Assembly: GCA_949987565.1 (NCBI GenBank)
Contig: OX465120.1
Coordinates: 8,756,587 to 8,820,586, forward strand
Origin: Luidia sarsii
Taxonomy: Eukaryota > Echinodermata > Asteroidea > Paxillosida > Luidiidae
Length of the DNA: 64,000 bases
Direction: 5' to 3'
Made by a program: the position numbers and the translations under genes. Positions 10,350 to 21,935 of this stretch are shown here, piece by piece. Numbering within the stretch: position 1 is the first letter of the stretch; each line of letters begins with the position of its first letter. The notes under the pieces were generated by a model. It was given only the letters and a program-made list of their open reading frames with translations. It did no database searches and was not told the origin of the DNA.

Positions 10350-10710
10350 ATCACCTGGCAATCAGGCAAAGCACTGGTCACACAGTGATAGTGATAATGT
10401 TGGATTTAGCAAAGCCTAATTGAATCATATTCTCATCCATATAAATCACCAGACAATCAGGCAAAGCACTGAACACACAGTGCTAACTATATGTCGAGTA
10501 GGAGAAACTCCGCAGTGAATTACAATCTCATCCACACATAATTTATACAAGTAATCAGGCATTCAGGTAAAGCACTGAGCAAACAGTGCAAATGTATGGT
10601 AATCTTCTCATTGAATTACATTCTCACATACACAGGTCACCAGACAATATTAGGCAAAGCACTGAGCACACAGCGTCAATAGTACATCGAGTATGGCAAT
10701 CCTTTCATTG
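10350..10710. repeat. Tandem SINE-tail units (intron 8)
   Basis: Four units of roughly 85-110 bp, each with AATCAGGCAAAGCACTG followed by a complementary CAGTGC-type arm and ending near GAATTACAATCTCA. Single units of the same tail follow tRNA-like heads at 21.4-21.8 kb, so this is a multiplied SINE tail. A degenerate tRNA-like B box (AGATTCGAATCCGCC) lies at 10254-10268. Confidence 0.65.
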
Positions 10711-10743
10711 GGTTATCATGTATCTTGTATACAAGGGTCTTAC

Positions 10744-11013
10744 CTTGGTATGATGGCCCGCACACAGTGCACAGCGCCGGGCCTGTTCTGCCTACAGCTG
10801 GCACCCGAGTCAAAATTGCAGAGGGGGTGCTGGCTGAACCGTCCGGCATCGACAAGGGCCTGGGTCAGGGTGCAGGGACAGGGCTCCGTGACGTCCAGGT
10901 AGTTCTGGTCTGAGTAGCCGTATGCCTCCCATGCCCTGCACCAGCTGCCAGAGTCCTGGACGCGATAGAGCCAGTGTAGATTGTGGACATCACTCCAGAG
11001 ACCAGGAAGGGTC
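10744..11013 (-). CDS. Gene A exon 8: AMOP domain
   Basis: It encodes TLPGLWSDVHNLHWLYRVQD, then WCRAWEAYGYSDQNYLDVTE, PCPCTLTQALVDAGRFSQHP and PGAVHCVRAII. The spacing C..W......W...PPCPC.L.QA..D.GRF......C........PGAVHCVRA is diagnostic for AMOP. The acceptor is GATGTAG and the donor GTAAGA; phases 2 to 2. Confidence 0.93.
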
Positions 11014-11149
11014 CTACATCAAAGGCAAATATGAGATGTAGACACACCAATGAACACATGTAAACGGAGAGTAAGACAGTAGAGGTAAGATCCGTACATC
11101 ATGGCAAGAACTTGGTCAGAATTTCGCTGATAACTTTGCCACAGTGAAT

Positions 11150-11760
11150 GCATGGACACAGATGGATGTACAGAGAGAAAGGGGGAGGGGAGGGAGAGGG
11201 AGGGAAACATATGGCTGAGATAGTGAGAGTAAGAGAGGGGAGAGAGAGAGTGGAAGGGGAAGAGAGACAGAGAGATGAGGGAGGGAGAAAGAAATAGAGA
11301 GAGAGGGAGATGGCAGAGAGAGGGAGAGGGAGATGGCAGAGAGAGTAAGAGACAGGGATGAGAGAGTGGAAGGGAAAGATAGAGATATAGAGAAGGGGAA
11401 GAGATATACCCGGTATATAGAGAGATTAGATGAGAGATGGGAGAGGTAGATGTCATACAGAGTAAGAGCGGGGAGAGAGGGGGTGGGAGAGCAATAGAAG
11501 GATGGAGAAAGGGGCGAGAGAGTGGCAAGGGAAGAGAGATAACGAGAGGAGGAGGGAGAGAGAGAAAGAGGAGGAGGGAGAGAGGGTGAGATGGCAGACA
11601 TAGTAAGATAGATGGGAGAGGGAGAGCGATAAATTGAGGAGGGAGGGAGAGAGGTGGAGAACACGAGAGAGAGAGAGAGAGTAAGAGAGAGTTGGGAGGG
11701 AGAGAGTAAGAGAGGGAGAGAGAGAGAGAGGGAGAAATGGAGCAAGGGAGATAGCAAGAA

Positions 11761-11857
<97 letters not shown>

Positions 11858-11860
11858 TGG
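11150..11860. repeat. GA-rich microsatellite (intron 7)
   Basis: Purine-rich strand, first irregular GAGAGGGA, then a nearly pure (AG)n tract from about 11755 to 11855. Gene B has a much longer pure tract (about 58065-58375). Confidence 0.92.
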
Positions 11861-11910
11861 GGGATGTCGAGAGGGCGAGACTGACAGACAGAGCACGAAA
11901 ATATTCTTAC

Positions 11911-12814
11911 AGCTCATCACTTGAATGTTCGCTGTACAGTGACACTCGTATCACACCCACGGTGTACTCATCGTCACCATCCTGGCTGCGTGGGTAAAAC
12001 GTGAACTGCCCTTCCTCGTACAAAGTTGCTGGCGCCTGGTCAGTGGTGTCATGGGCGTGGTCAGTGGTGTCATGGGCGTGGTCAGTGGTGTCATGGGCGT
12101 GATCGGTGCTGCTCAGGGGCTGGCCGGTACTGTTCAGGGCCGGTTGGTCGGTGCTGTTCGGGGGCTGGCCGGTACTGCTCGGGGGCTCATCGGTGCTGTA
12201 TGAGGGTTGGTCGGTGCTGTATGAGGGTTGGTCGGTGCTGTATGAGGGTTGGTCGGTGCTGTTCGGGGGCTGGTCGGTGCTGTATGAGGGTTGGTCGGTG
12301 CTGTTCGGGGGCTGGTCGGTACTGCTCGGGTGCTGGTCGGTACTGTTCGGGGGTTGGTCGGTGCTGTACGAGGGTTGGTCGGTGCTGTTCAGGGGTTGGT
12401 CGGTGCTGTACGAGGGTTGGTCGGTACTGCTCGGGGGCTGGTCGGTACTGCTCGGGGGCTGGTCGGTAGTGCTCGGGGGCTGGTCGGTACTGCTCGGGGG
12501 CTGGTCGGTACTGCTCGGGGGCTGGTCGGTAGTGCTCGGGGGCTGGTCAGTACTGCTCGGGGGCTGGTCGGTACTGCTCGGGGGTTGGTCGGTACTGTTC
12601 TGGGCTTGGGCGGCGCGTGTCGGACTGTAGACGTGCACCAGCCTCACTTCACCAGTGGCCGGGTCTTCCACATACGCGTAGACAGAGATGCGGACGTACT
12701 CGACGTAGGGCCGTAATACGTCCGTGTCCCAGGTAACTGTCAATGACTGCTGGACGTGCCAGTTGGCAGCGTCCATTCTGATCAACCCCGGGGCTGTTAC
12801 ATCCTCCACGTTCA
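11911..12814 (-). CDS. Gene A exon 7: strand-rich module interrupted by a mucin-type VNTR
   Basis: A 904-nt exon. It begins LNVEDVTAPGLIRMDAANWH and SLTVTWDTDVLRPYVEYVRI, the segment that follows the IPT-like module in Mesh/SUSD2. Then come 23 seven-residue units based on STDQPPS, a few TTDHAHD units, and the family sequence resumes at ATLYEEGQFTFYPRSQDGDD. The low-complexity block is therefore inserted within a conserved fold. The acceptor is AAACAG and the donor GTAAGA. Every unit is 21 nt except one of 24, so copy-number change keeps the frame. Confidence 0.9.
12036..12600 (-). repeat. Coding VNTR: 21-nt units encoding STDQPP(S/N/SY)
   Basis: I count 23 STDQPPS-type units followed by TDHAHD-type units. 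Ser, Thr and Pro dominate, as in O-glycosylated mucin tandem repeats. Units that end in N create N-S-T sequons with the next unit (about seven in this copy), so N-glycosylation is also possible. Gene B has 20 units. Confidence 0.9.
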
Positions 12815-13071
12815 CTGTTTGAACAGACAATCAAAGTCGTGTCAACTGCCAATGCAACGGTAATATAAACGGCGTGCTTATTGAACCAATACCTCACAGA
12901 AAGTGAGGACGAATGGAGTTGAATATTTGAAAGATCCCATCCGACGCTATTGGTACCTACAGGAACCGTCAAAGGTACCTACATCTCACACTTTGAGTGT
13001 GGGACAACACTTAGAAGACGAATGGGGTACAGGAGTGGACGAGATGCAAGTCGATTATATTGGGCACTCAC

Positions 13072-13317
13072 GGTAGGTATAGATGCCGGTGAAGTTGAAG
13101 GACTCCCCGCCGTTGGTGGAGACGGACAGGGGCAGTCGGCCCGTCTCAAAGACGGCAGGACTGACGCAGAGGGCCGAGCTGTCGCTGACGCTGCCCGCCA
13201 CCCGCACGCCGGCAAAGTCGCACACAACCTCCGAGGTCTGGTCGAAGCAGGGGCCCGACAAATGGAGGACGTCACCACCCAGCATGGAGCCAGCCACGGG
13301 GTAGACGGCCAGAGAGC
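13072..13317 (-). CDS. Gene A exon 6: IPT/TIG-like module
   Basis: It encodes SLAVYPVAGSMLGGDVLHLS, then GPCFDQTSEVVCDFAGVRVA and VSPAVFETGRLPLSVSTNGG. GG....SGPCF......C.F......G.......C..P.....G...L.VS..GG..F.F is the conserved module after the NIDO region in Mesh/SUSD2. The acceptor is CTCTTCAG and the donor GTGAGT. No amino-acid change was seen in gene B. Confidence 0.9.
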
Positions 13318-13489
13318 CTGAAGAGAGTCAGCATGTCGTACCGCAGTATAGATTTAAGTATGATCACGGTAAGGTCATTGGTTTGGGCGCTCGTTAATCA
13401 AACACGAGATTATCTGGACAACAAAAGCGTTTTGAGGAATGCGAATCACAAGAAATGTTACATTCTAAGAATGCTCTCGTTGAACTGGG

Positions 13490-14195
13490 TATACGGGATG
13501 ATCTGGTATGGGTTTCTATGGTATGGGTTTCTATGGGTACAGGTTGACCTGGGTACAGGTAACCTTATTACTGATTGACCCGGGTATGGGTTGATCTGGG
13601 TAAATGTTGTCGTGGGTGTGGGTATAGGCTGACATGGACACTACGGACAGATTGACCTGGGTGTGGGTTGACCTTGGTATGGGTTGGCCTTGGTATCGGT
13701 TGGCCTTGGTATGGGTTGACCTGGGTATGGGTTGACCTGGTATGGGTTGACCTGTGTATAGGTTGACCTGGGTATGGGTTGACCTGGGTATGAGTTGACC
13801 TGGGTGCTGGTTGACCTGGGTACGGGTTAACCTGGGTATTGGTTAACCTGGGTATGGGTTGGCCTGGGCATGGGATGACCTGGGTATGGGTTGACCTAGG
13901 TATGGGTTGGCCTGTGTATGGGTTGGCCTGGGTATGGGTTGGCCTGGGTATGTGATGGCCTGGGTATGGGTTGACCTGGGTATGAGTTGGCCTGGGTATG
14001 TGTTGGCCTTGGTATGGGTTGGCCTGGGTATGGGTTAACCTGGGTATGTGTTGGCCTGGGTATGGGTTGGCCTGGGCATGGGTTGACCTGGGTATGGGTT
14101 GGCCTGGGTATGGGTTGGCCTGGGTATGGGTTGGTCTGGTTATGGGTTGGCCTAGGTATGACGTGACCTGGGTATGGGTTGACCTAGGTTATCCA
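13490..14195. repeat. 16-bp minisatellite (intron 5)
   Basis: Unit GGGTATGGGTTGACCT with G/A and length variants, about 40 copies. It ends close to the exon 5 donor. The matching array in gene B is 59950-60655. Confidence 0.9.
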
Positions 14196-14210
14196 TCACA
14201 TGGTATGCAC

Positions 14211-14373
14211 CTTCCGTGTTGCAGCCAGAATCCACGATATCGCTGTCATCAATGCGGAACAGAAAACGGCCCAGCCTGTCAACGTTGGTGTCCATGTCAA
14301 TGTCCACGATGGCATCGGTCCGGGATTCGGCGACGGCGAAGAACGTGACGCCATCACCAGCATTGAATCCGAC
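14211..14373 (-). CDS. Gene A exon 5: NIDO-to-IPT connector
   Basis: It encodes VGFNAGDGVTFFAVAESRTD, then AIVDIDMDTNVDRLGRFLFR and IDDSDIVDSGCNTE. V.VGFNAGDG...F.V..SRT......NV...GR..FR.D is conserved in Mesh/SUSD2. The acceptor is TTGCAG and the donor GTGCAT, phases 0 to 1. Confidence 0.9.
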
Positions 14374-14479
14374 CTGCAACCAAAATAAATCAGAACATTA
14401 CATACCACGGCACATCATTTCACGCCCAATTTCACAGAGCCGCTTATGAACAAAGAAACCTTGCTCAAACACGATTGAC

Positions 14480-14705
14480 CATTCACTCAAACCATCCAAA
14501 ACCCCTCAAAACCCATCCACCCACCCAAACCCACCAATTCAACCAAATCCTGCCAAATCAACCCATCCACCCAACCCCAAACAAAACATCTCACCCATCC
14601 CATCCCATCCCATCAATTCACCCAAATCCACCTATAACACCCCATCCACCCATAATACCACCAACCCATATTTCCACCCACCCAGCCACTAATAATCCTA
14701 CCTAT
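14480..14705. repeat. CCCATCCACCCA-type low-complexity DNA (intron 4)
   Basis: C- and A-rich degenerate repeat on the plus strand. No coding signal. Confidence 0.8.
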
Positions 14706-14714
14706 CCAAGTTCA

Positions 14715-15155
<441 letters not shown>

Positions 15156-15718
15156 TGATTCACCCACCGTGCAAAGCCTTAAGTCTTATTTAAGTATCAG
15201 CTCAATGTCACTTCATTCATGATAATTATACAAATATGAAATATGAAATATGTAAGCCTGTATGTAAGGATATACTGCAAGTCTGCTTGTCCGTTTGCTT
15301 TCAGTTGAGCTCGTCCTTGGTCTCATTCAAAGCTAGACATGCCCCCCTCCTCCAGTCCACCCACAGCTGGCCTATCAGGAGTTGATATCGCCTGTCAGTC
15401 AAGAGCCCCAACTCAGCCTCATTCAACGCTACGGCACGCCCTCCTCCAGTCCACCAATAGATGGCCTAACAGGAGTCGCTATCATCAGACAGCCAAGACA
15501 ACAAGGACAACAAACAGTACGTAGTCCAGACTTGTGTTAAGAATACTGGAATGCTGGACCGCTTCACACAGTGAACGGACTTGGTTGCAAAGTAGGCTCT
15601 ATTAGTGGTAGAACGAGTTGCAGGAAGCACTTCGAGTAGGACCAGATTAAAGGTGCCCACTAGCACGTATACAATCTAGTATTTACATGGCTAGATTTGA
15701 CTCAAAGCTTTTGCTTAC

Positions 15719-16027
15719 GATGTTATAGGCGGCACTGCCGGACCCATAAAATGGCACCCTGTCCCATGTGGCGACGAACAGCCAAGTGGAGGAGAACCTC
15801 GCCTGGTCTATAAAAGCCCGTCTGATGACGTTGTCCGCTCGCTCGAACAGGAACTCGTTGGCGGGAATACGGTGGAGCTCGCGATAGGACACGTTGCCCA
15901 TCGTGGAGCGGATGATTACGTCGGCCCAGAATACCGCCACCACTCGGCGGTCGCCGTCTAGTGGGAACGGGTTCGGTGTGAACGTCGACACGCCGATGAG
16001 GAATGATATCACGCCGTTTGTGTTCAC
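15719..16027 (-). CDS. Gene A exon 3: NIDO domain core
   Basis: It encodes VNTNGVISFLIGVSTFTPNP, then RRVVAVFWADVIIRSTMGNV and STWLFVATWDRVPFYGSGSA. VNTNG.ISF, I..FWADVD-type and T..V.TW..V.YY-type positions identify NIDO. Exactly 103 codons, phase 0. The acceptor is CCAG and the donor GTAAGC. Confidence 0.93.
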
Positions 16028-16129
16028 CTGGAGGGGGTTAATGAATGGTTTGGTGTTGACGTCTATTCGCCTATTTGTATTGAATGTATATCGGATTGTA
16101 TTGAATTAAGGGTCTCTCCAATAAACACC

Positions 16130-16330
16130 ATATAAAGGTATAACACAACATGGGTCGAGGTCAAAGAATAGCATCTATACGTTGTCTGATCCAACACATG
16201 CATGAAATAGCACAGCTGTGAAAATTCAGCTTAATCCGCCAACCGAGTCTCGAGAAAATAGTGAAAACCGCTTTATTTGTTCGCGAAAACGCAGCATTCA
16301 ACGAATTGTTCCTAACAAAACCCCGTTTAG
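16130..16330 (+). repeat. Dispersed repeat, inverted copy at 34.8-35.0 kb
   Basis: The stretch around AATCCGCCAACCGAGTCTCG and GTGAAAACCGCTT recurs in reverse complement at about 34805-35010, and in gene B at about 62620-62810. The ends are not obvious; it is probably an old transposon relic. Confidence 0.6.
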
Positions 16331-17848
16331 ATCTAAAGGGGGGACGTAAACGATTTGTTTACTTTTTTTCTAAATAAATACAGCATTTTAGGCAGAAACA
16401 TTAATTTCAATGTACGGTTTTTACCATAACCATCTTCAAACTGTATAAGTTTCATGTAAATCTGACGAACAAAAACTGTTTTGCAATGTTACTAACAGTC
16501 GAACTGATTTTCACCCTCGTTCTTGGGTGTTTTCAGTGTTCATGCTAATGAAAAATGCAATATTCATGAGGAAATAACAGAAATGATCATGATCAAATCG
16601 ACAGAAAGCCAATTGGTTGTGTAGAAAAGTTTCTGATAATCCCTGCAGACCTATCCCTAACCCTGGTGATTTACTGCCAAAATATATGTTTCGTAATCAT
16701 TTAGTGAAGGGGTTTTTCGTCAGACCTAATCCAGAGGGATTGATTTTCAGTTTGAAAGTATTTTTTTTTTTATGTTTTTCAAACTGTGGGTTCCTGACAT
16801 GACCTTTAAATAGCGCAATCATTTTTATAAGGATATTTTCAAACTAGTAAAAACGATGAAAAATTTCTGACTCCACTAAGAAAAAGAATCTCGCCAATAT
16901 GTTTGTACACTTCATATCCCTAGATCACAGCAGAAAATGAGCTTGACAGAGATATTTATTGGAGAGATCTTTTAATAATGATAGTTGCTATAGCAGGAAA
17001 AAACACGATGGAAGGGGGAAGCCATCGTCTTTTTGCGTTACGCGTATGACACGCTAATCTTTTTTGTCTAAACTAAGGGTACATTTTCCGTCATGCGGTC
17101 GTAACAAAGAATTGAAAAGTTCCCTGTCCTTGTTTTCTCCTTACCAAGTCCGAACCCCCACTGAGCATGACCGAACAGACTGTGGTTACATGAATAATAT
17201 CCAACATTATCAAACCTTACTTGTCAGAAGACATGCAATAGAATTCAAAGTCAAGCCGCACACTCAAACCACGCCGCAAACCTACGCTCCAACTACAGGC
17301 CCTTGTTGCTAGGCCAACGCTCGCTGCCTGACAATTACAAAGCGGTTTTCAAACCGCCTCATCACACACACTCAAAAAAATGAACAATGAGCTAATAGAA
17401 TGATAACTTTTATGAGATCGAACTTGACCAGGAGACTGCCTTTGGGGTTCGGGATTTTTTTTCCTATTGAAATTGGGAGTCGAGGGACTGCGATTTGGCG
17501 CCTCCCGCGGCGTTAGGATGGAAACCATTCGTCATCTATTGTCAGTTCAAACACAGGGCAGGGGAAGTTTTCCACAACACCCATTAGTCACGTCAAAGCC
17601 CTTTGAATTCACCACGCAGCCATGACAGTGACAGAGATGGAAAGAATACGGTAGCCCTGACGAACAGATCCCATCTGATAATAGCATTGTTATTGGGAAA
17701 AAATCCCCCAAAACAAACTTCCTCTTTACCTCCGAGGGAGGTTCCATTAGGGTAGTAACGTCAAAGCAAACATATAAAGGTGTTGATAGCAACGTCGATG
17801 TCGAGCGATTCTAATGTGGTATTTCATTGTTCAAGTGGATGTACTCAC
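16331..17848. other. Intron 2, no further feature seen
   Basis: AT-rich, without exon-like ORFs of known family. It is almost identical to 62811-64000, so the A/B duplication includes it and runs past the right edge of the window. Confidence 0.6.
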
Positions 17849-17976
17849 AAAGAGTCTGTCGTGGTAGTGATCGAAGAACGGGAAGGGGATTGATATGGGG
17901 ATTTCCCCTGAGCCACCGTCGTCATTTGGCTCCAAAAACGTATCCCCCTCAGCGACCCCGAACGGGAACAGGAGTT
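17849..17976 (-). CDS. Gene A exon 2: start of NIDO domain
   Basis: It encodes LLFPFGVAEGDTFLEPNDDG then EIPISIPFPFFDHYHDRLF. FPFG...GD.......DDG.S..I.L...FPFF...Y..L(Y/F)VNTNG is the N-terminal NIDO signature, completed by exon 3. The acceptor is ATCCTGCAG and the donor GTGAGT. The first codon (E) is split with exon 1. Confidence 0.9.
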
Positions 17977-20277
17977 CTGCAGGATAAAAAAGCCAAGGGG
18001 AAGAAAAACCGTAATTTCAATCGCGTATTAGAGGTCCATTTTGTTTTAATCAAGAAAATCAAAAACACTAAAAACAGTTTCCGACAACATGAGATCAACT
18101 TCAGGATTCGCAATCAGTACCGTACCCAGCTCAACCCTAACCAAATTTATCCCAAACCGAGGTCAATCAAAGTATTGCTTGAAATACAAACGTCAAGAAT
18201 TGAGAACCTGGAGATATACGGACATGCATAAAGTATTATTGAGACGCTCCGGACACCCCTCACCCTAACCCCCCAGCAAAGACATTTTTAAGGTCGCGAC
18301 CTTACTGGCTGAGTCTTGAATGAAGTGTTGTAAGGGAGAGTTAATTTGTATGAGTTAGTGGAATGCGGGTGTGTGCTTTTTGGGTGTGGAGGTGAACGAA
18401 AAAAAAAGAGGTTGCTTGAGGTAGAAGAGGGCAGATCGTTTTCTGTGCCGGAGAGGAAGAATGTCTAGCATTGACTTAGACCAAGCTAAGAAACTTGAGT
18501 TGCGTGCCGCCAATTTTGGGCTGAACTATATAAGTATATAGGCTGCTGTTCTAGGCGAATTGGTCGGAAGTGAGGACATCGAGCCTGGAGTTCAAAGTCA
18601 AGACGCTGAAGACCATGCAGGAAAACCCTGAGTTTATTGTTGTTAAGTTATCAACTTCTGGTTGAGAATTGAGTGAGGTTTCGTGGGTATAACCCAGCGA
18701 ATTAGCTGTTTAAATCGACTTCGTGTTTACTTAACCACTTTGAGAATTCATTACAGCCTAAACAGGATAATATTTTTATGAGTGGTCCGCATTTTGTGCA
18801 CGTTCCACTGTCTTTATACCTGATACATTTAAACTTTGATGAGATCAATATTGTGTACTGTTGCTGGATGGATAATTTTCTTCAATAATGTAGATGGTTT
18901 TCAACCGTTTTGTAAATGTGTGGAGAAGGTGGAGCTGAACAGACGATACGACTTAAAAATCAAAGACTGAATTGAACAGTGGTGAGTTGCTGGGTTTGTT
19001 TGTTGATCAACTGTGGCATGAGACAGGACCACTTCGGAAAATAACATTATTAGAAGATTGTAATTGATAGATTGCTTAACAAGTGTAGCGAAAACATTTA
19101 AGCTTGGAGATGGATTGAGGTTATTTGAGTGATGAGGTCAAACGAAACGAGACGGTATGTTTTTTATTGCTTAATTCAGAGATAATTGAGCTTTGCAAAG
19201 GGACTAAAATTATGGGAGTATAAAGCGAAATCAATAATTTAGTACTTCGGACGAAACAGATAATTTTGAGTTTGGCAGAGTTTCAAACGATATACACAGT
19301 GAACTAAATTAAAATAAATCTTTAGAAAATTAAAGAGGTGGATGGAATACAGAGATGCAAAAACAAGGCTTATTACTGTAGGCTTAGTAGGTGATTATTA
19401 ATTTTGTAGATAGCATTACTTGAGTTCCTCGCTTACAATTATTTGTGTTTACAGTGTTTGCACTTGTTTTATGTTAGTCATGGCTAAGTGCAGGACTTAT
19501 GGCAATGCGTTAAGGACGCAAACAAGACAATTTCCTTCGAAGCCTTTGCTATCACATGAATGAAAAGTAACATCGGAGGTATAGCTTGGGATTGTATTCT
19601 TCGTATAAAAAGGCATGATATATTTTCCCGCTTATTTTATTTTAAGAGCCGGTGGCGAAAATTCAATAAAAAACATAGGAAATTCAATAAAAACAATAAA
19701 ACCATAAAACAAAAACAGGAATCATGAATAATTAATTATCTATAATTAGACAAAAAATAATGCCATTTTACATCCATGTTTATTATGTAATTCTCTATCA
19801 CCCTGTCAAATTTCATTAGAATCTTTCATTCAACGACCGAGATCTGAGGGGGCGGAATCCGCCCCCGGCTGTGAGAGGGCCCTATACAACATTGGTAAAG
19901 GTCAATAGTTTGTCACAGTTTGTGTGTTAAACCATAAAACATTCAAAAAGCAATACTGCAAAGGTTTTAGCTCAAAATGTTAATCTGAGAAAGTAGAAAA
20001 AAAGCCAACAAATCATCACGGTTTACGCACCTTTCTGTAGTGTAAGAAATAGTTTATTACTCGCGAGTAATAAACTATTGTCGATGTTCGAGTGAACATT
20101 TTTTTTGAGAAGTACAGCATCCCAGACCGTACGATTTCAAGATGAGGATTCAATCCTGACCATCTACAAACTGTGTAAATTAGAAGGAAATCTGTGGACA
20201 CCGATGTTTCCGATCTGCCCAATGTTGTATTGGGCCTTTAAAACGGCCGAGATGTTAAAAGGTAGAGATCACTTTAC
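17977..20277. other. Intron 1 of the coding region
   Basis: 2.3 kb of AT-rich sequence with no recognisable exon on either strand. It contains a 32-bp perfect palindrome at 20048-20079. Confidence 0.6.
20048..20079. repeat. Perfect 32-bp palindrome
   Basis: Arms AATAGTTTATTACTCG and its exact complement with no spacer, in intron 1 of gene A. Confidence 0.9.
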
Positions 20278-20365
20278 CGTCTTCATCCGCGTTGCTTGTT
20301 GCCGTCAAAAGCAGTAGAACTACAAGGATCCAAAGAGATTTAGTAGCAGCCATCTTTCCTCCACG
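20278..20365 (-). CDS. Gene A exon 1: start codon and signal peptide
   Basis: An ATG at 20353 opens MAATKSLWILVVLLLLTATS followed by NADED, a textbook signal peptide with probable cleavage after SNA. The donor GTAAAG leaves phase 1, which joins exon 2 to give ELLFPFG. Twelve bases of 5' UTR precede the ATG after a strong acceptor (CTTACTTCACAG), so a non-coding exon lies upstream. The ATG context (AAAGATGG) is favourable. Confidence 0.88.
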
Positions 20366-20959
20366 CTGTGAAGTAAGGTTGAGGAAAATGAAAGCTTGTC
20401 AAACAAATAACTGGGAAAATTGACTGAAAACATTTGAACAATCTTTAAAATTTCAACGAAAACTTTGAACTAAATACGAAACATTTGAATTAAAACGCAA
20501 CATTTGAATTAAAACAAAAATTTGAATTGAATTGAAAACGAAAAATTTGAATTGAATCGAAAACGAACAATTTGAATTGAAACGAAACATTAACATTTTT
20601 GGTGAATATGATGGTGTTCAAAACATTTTATTAATCCCTTAAACGGCAATTGCACTCGTGTAGGGACTATAATTATAGGGACAGCTCATTAAATCAGACA
20701 TTATAAATACAAGCAATTAATTATATCAAACACTCGATACAATTCATATAAACACTCATGGAATACCATTAAATGTATACACACATTTTAATTCAATTAA
20801 AAAAAGAAACAAATCTATTCACATTTCAGGCAATCTCAATTATTTGGTAAAATGTCTAATTATTATACAAATTATACAGATTTGTATAGATGATATAGAT
20901 TGGTATATTTACAGATTTGTCCGTATGGGCTAAGCTAAATGTTCAGCACACGAATTTAC

Positions 20960-21036
20960 CTGAAGGATACTTGATGCCGCCTGCCAGTTGAGAGCTTTCG
21001 CCAGCCCGTGTGAATCGGGCTGCTGCAGGAATCCAA
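20960..21036 (-). other. Probable 5' UTR exon of gene A
   Basis: About 75 bases between a TATA-like element and a good donor (CTTCAG|GTAAAT). The start is set only by the usual 30-base distance from the TATA box. The intron to exon 1 (20366-20959) is AT-rich with degenerate AACATTTGAATTAAAAC repeats. Confidence 0.5.
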
Positions 21037-21061
21037 GTGAACTCCGAGCCTGCCCGGGTGC

Positions 21062-21068
21062 CCTTATA
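21062..21068 (-). promoter_or_regulatory. TATA-like element for gene A
   Basis: Minus strand TATAAGG, about 30 bases before the proposed 5' UTR exon. Confidence 0.45.
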
Positions 21069-21399
21069 GGTTGAACCTACACAGGCTTAACCGCGAATAA
21101 CTCGCCCAGTGGTCACGTGCCGAAGCGTTGCAGATTATCGTCACAATTGGTGGAATTTCACGGGATTTCAAGCAATGACCGCCAAAGGCAACAAAGGGCT
21201 ACACAATAATATAGCAAACCTTCAAAAGTTTCAAAGGGCCGAACAAATCGAGGGACTGTCCCTCCCCCACAAGGTAATTCTTATAAGAGAGCAATCGTAT
21301 AATTATTTTTTACGGCGGATGGATTTGCGACAGTGAAAAGGAAGCACGTTGTCGTCTTCGGAACAACAGCTAAGACTAATTGTAACTCAATGAGGGTTT

Positions 21400-21935
21400 G
21401 ACCTGGTGGACGTGATGAGCACTGAGTGTTCAGTGCTTTGCCCACTTCGTGTTTGAATCTCGTACGAGCTGCCTGATTTTGTTTTCATCAGGCATCGGGC
21501 AAATCACTGAGCACTCAGTGCTTATCACGTCGTGCATGGCAATCCTTTACATTACATTCTCCTCGATGCAAACATGTTTATAGATCTATGATGCAACGAG
21601 GTACCCTACGAATACGCCATACGACCTCGACAAAGCTCGGTGGTCAAGTACTCGAAAGTAGGAGTCGCAGGTTCGAATCCCGCCCGAGCTGCCTGATTTT
21701 TTTTTTCAAGCATCGGGCAAAGCACTGAGCAAGTTCAGTGCTTATCACGTCGAGGAGGACAAAGCCTCATTGAACTACATGCTCCTAGACGCAAACATTA
21801 TTATATCTATGAAAGACTAGTTGACTATTTGGGAAGACCGCCATTTATGGCTGGATAGCTCAGGTGGTAAGCGCACCGGTACGTTAAAACCAGAGGTCTC
21901 GGGTTCAAGTCCTGGTACAGTGAGAGGGGGGGTTG
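21400..21935 (+). mobile_element. Cluster of three tRNA-derived SINE modules
   Basis: Around 21620-21700 a tRNA-like head has a B box at AGGTTCGAATCCCGCC. At 21848-21920 another head has TAGCTCAGGTGGTAAGC (A box) and GGGTTCAAGTCC (B box). Tails with GGCAAATCACTGAGC/AGTGCTTATCACGTCG hairpins lie at 21430-21530 and 21713-21760. None folds into a complete tRNA. Confidence 0.7.

Noticed and set aside
11116..11920. SLSLSLS-rich ORFs on minus, RERERE on plus
   Set aside because: Translations of the GA microsatellite in intron 7.
12026..12716. Plus-strand GGWSVL- and RGLVGT-type ORFs
   Set aside because: Antisense of the coding mucin VNTR; the minus frame has correct splice borders and family flanks.
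17827..18231. 134-codon plus ORF
   Set aside because: Antisense of exon 2, which has NIDO similarity and exact splice phases on minus.
21848..21920. tRNA gene
   Set aside because: A and B boxes are present but acceptor and anticodon stems do not pair; it is a SINE head.
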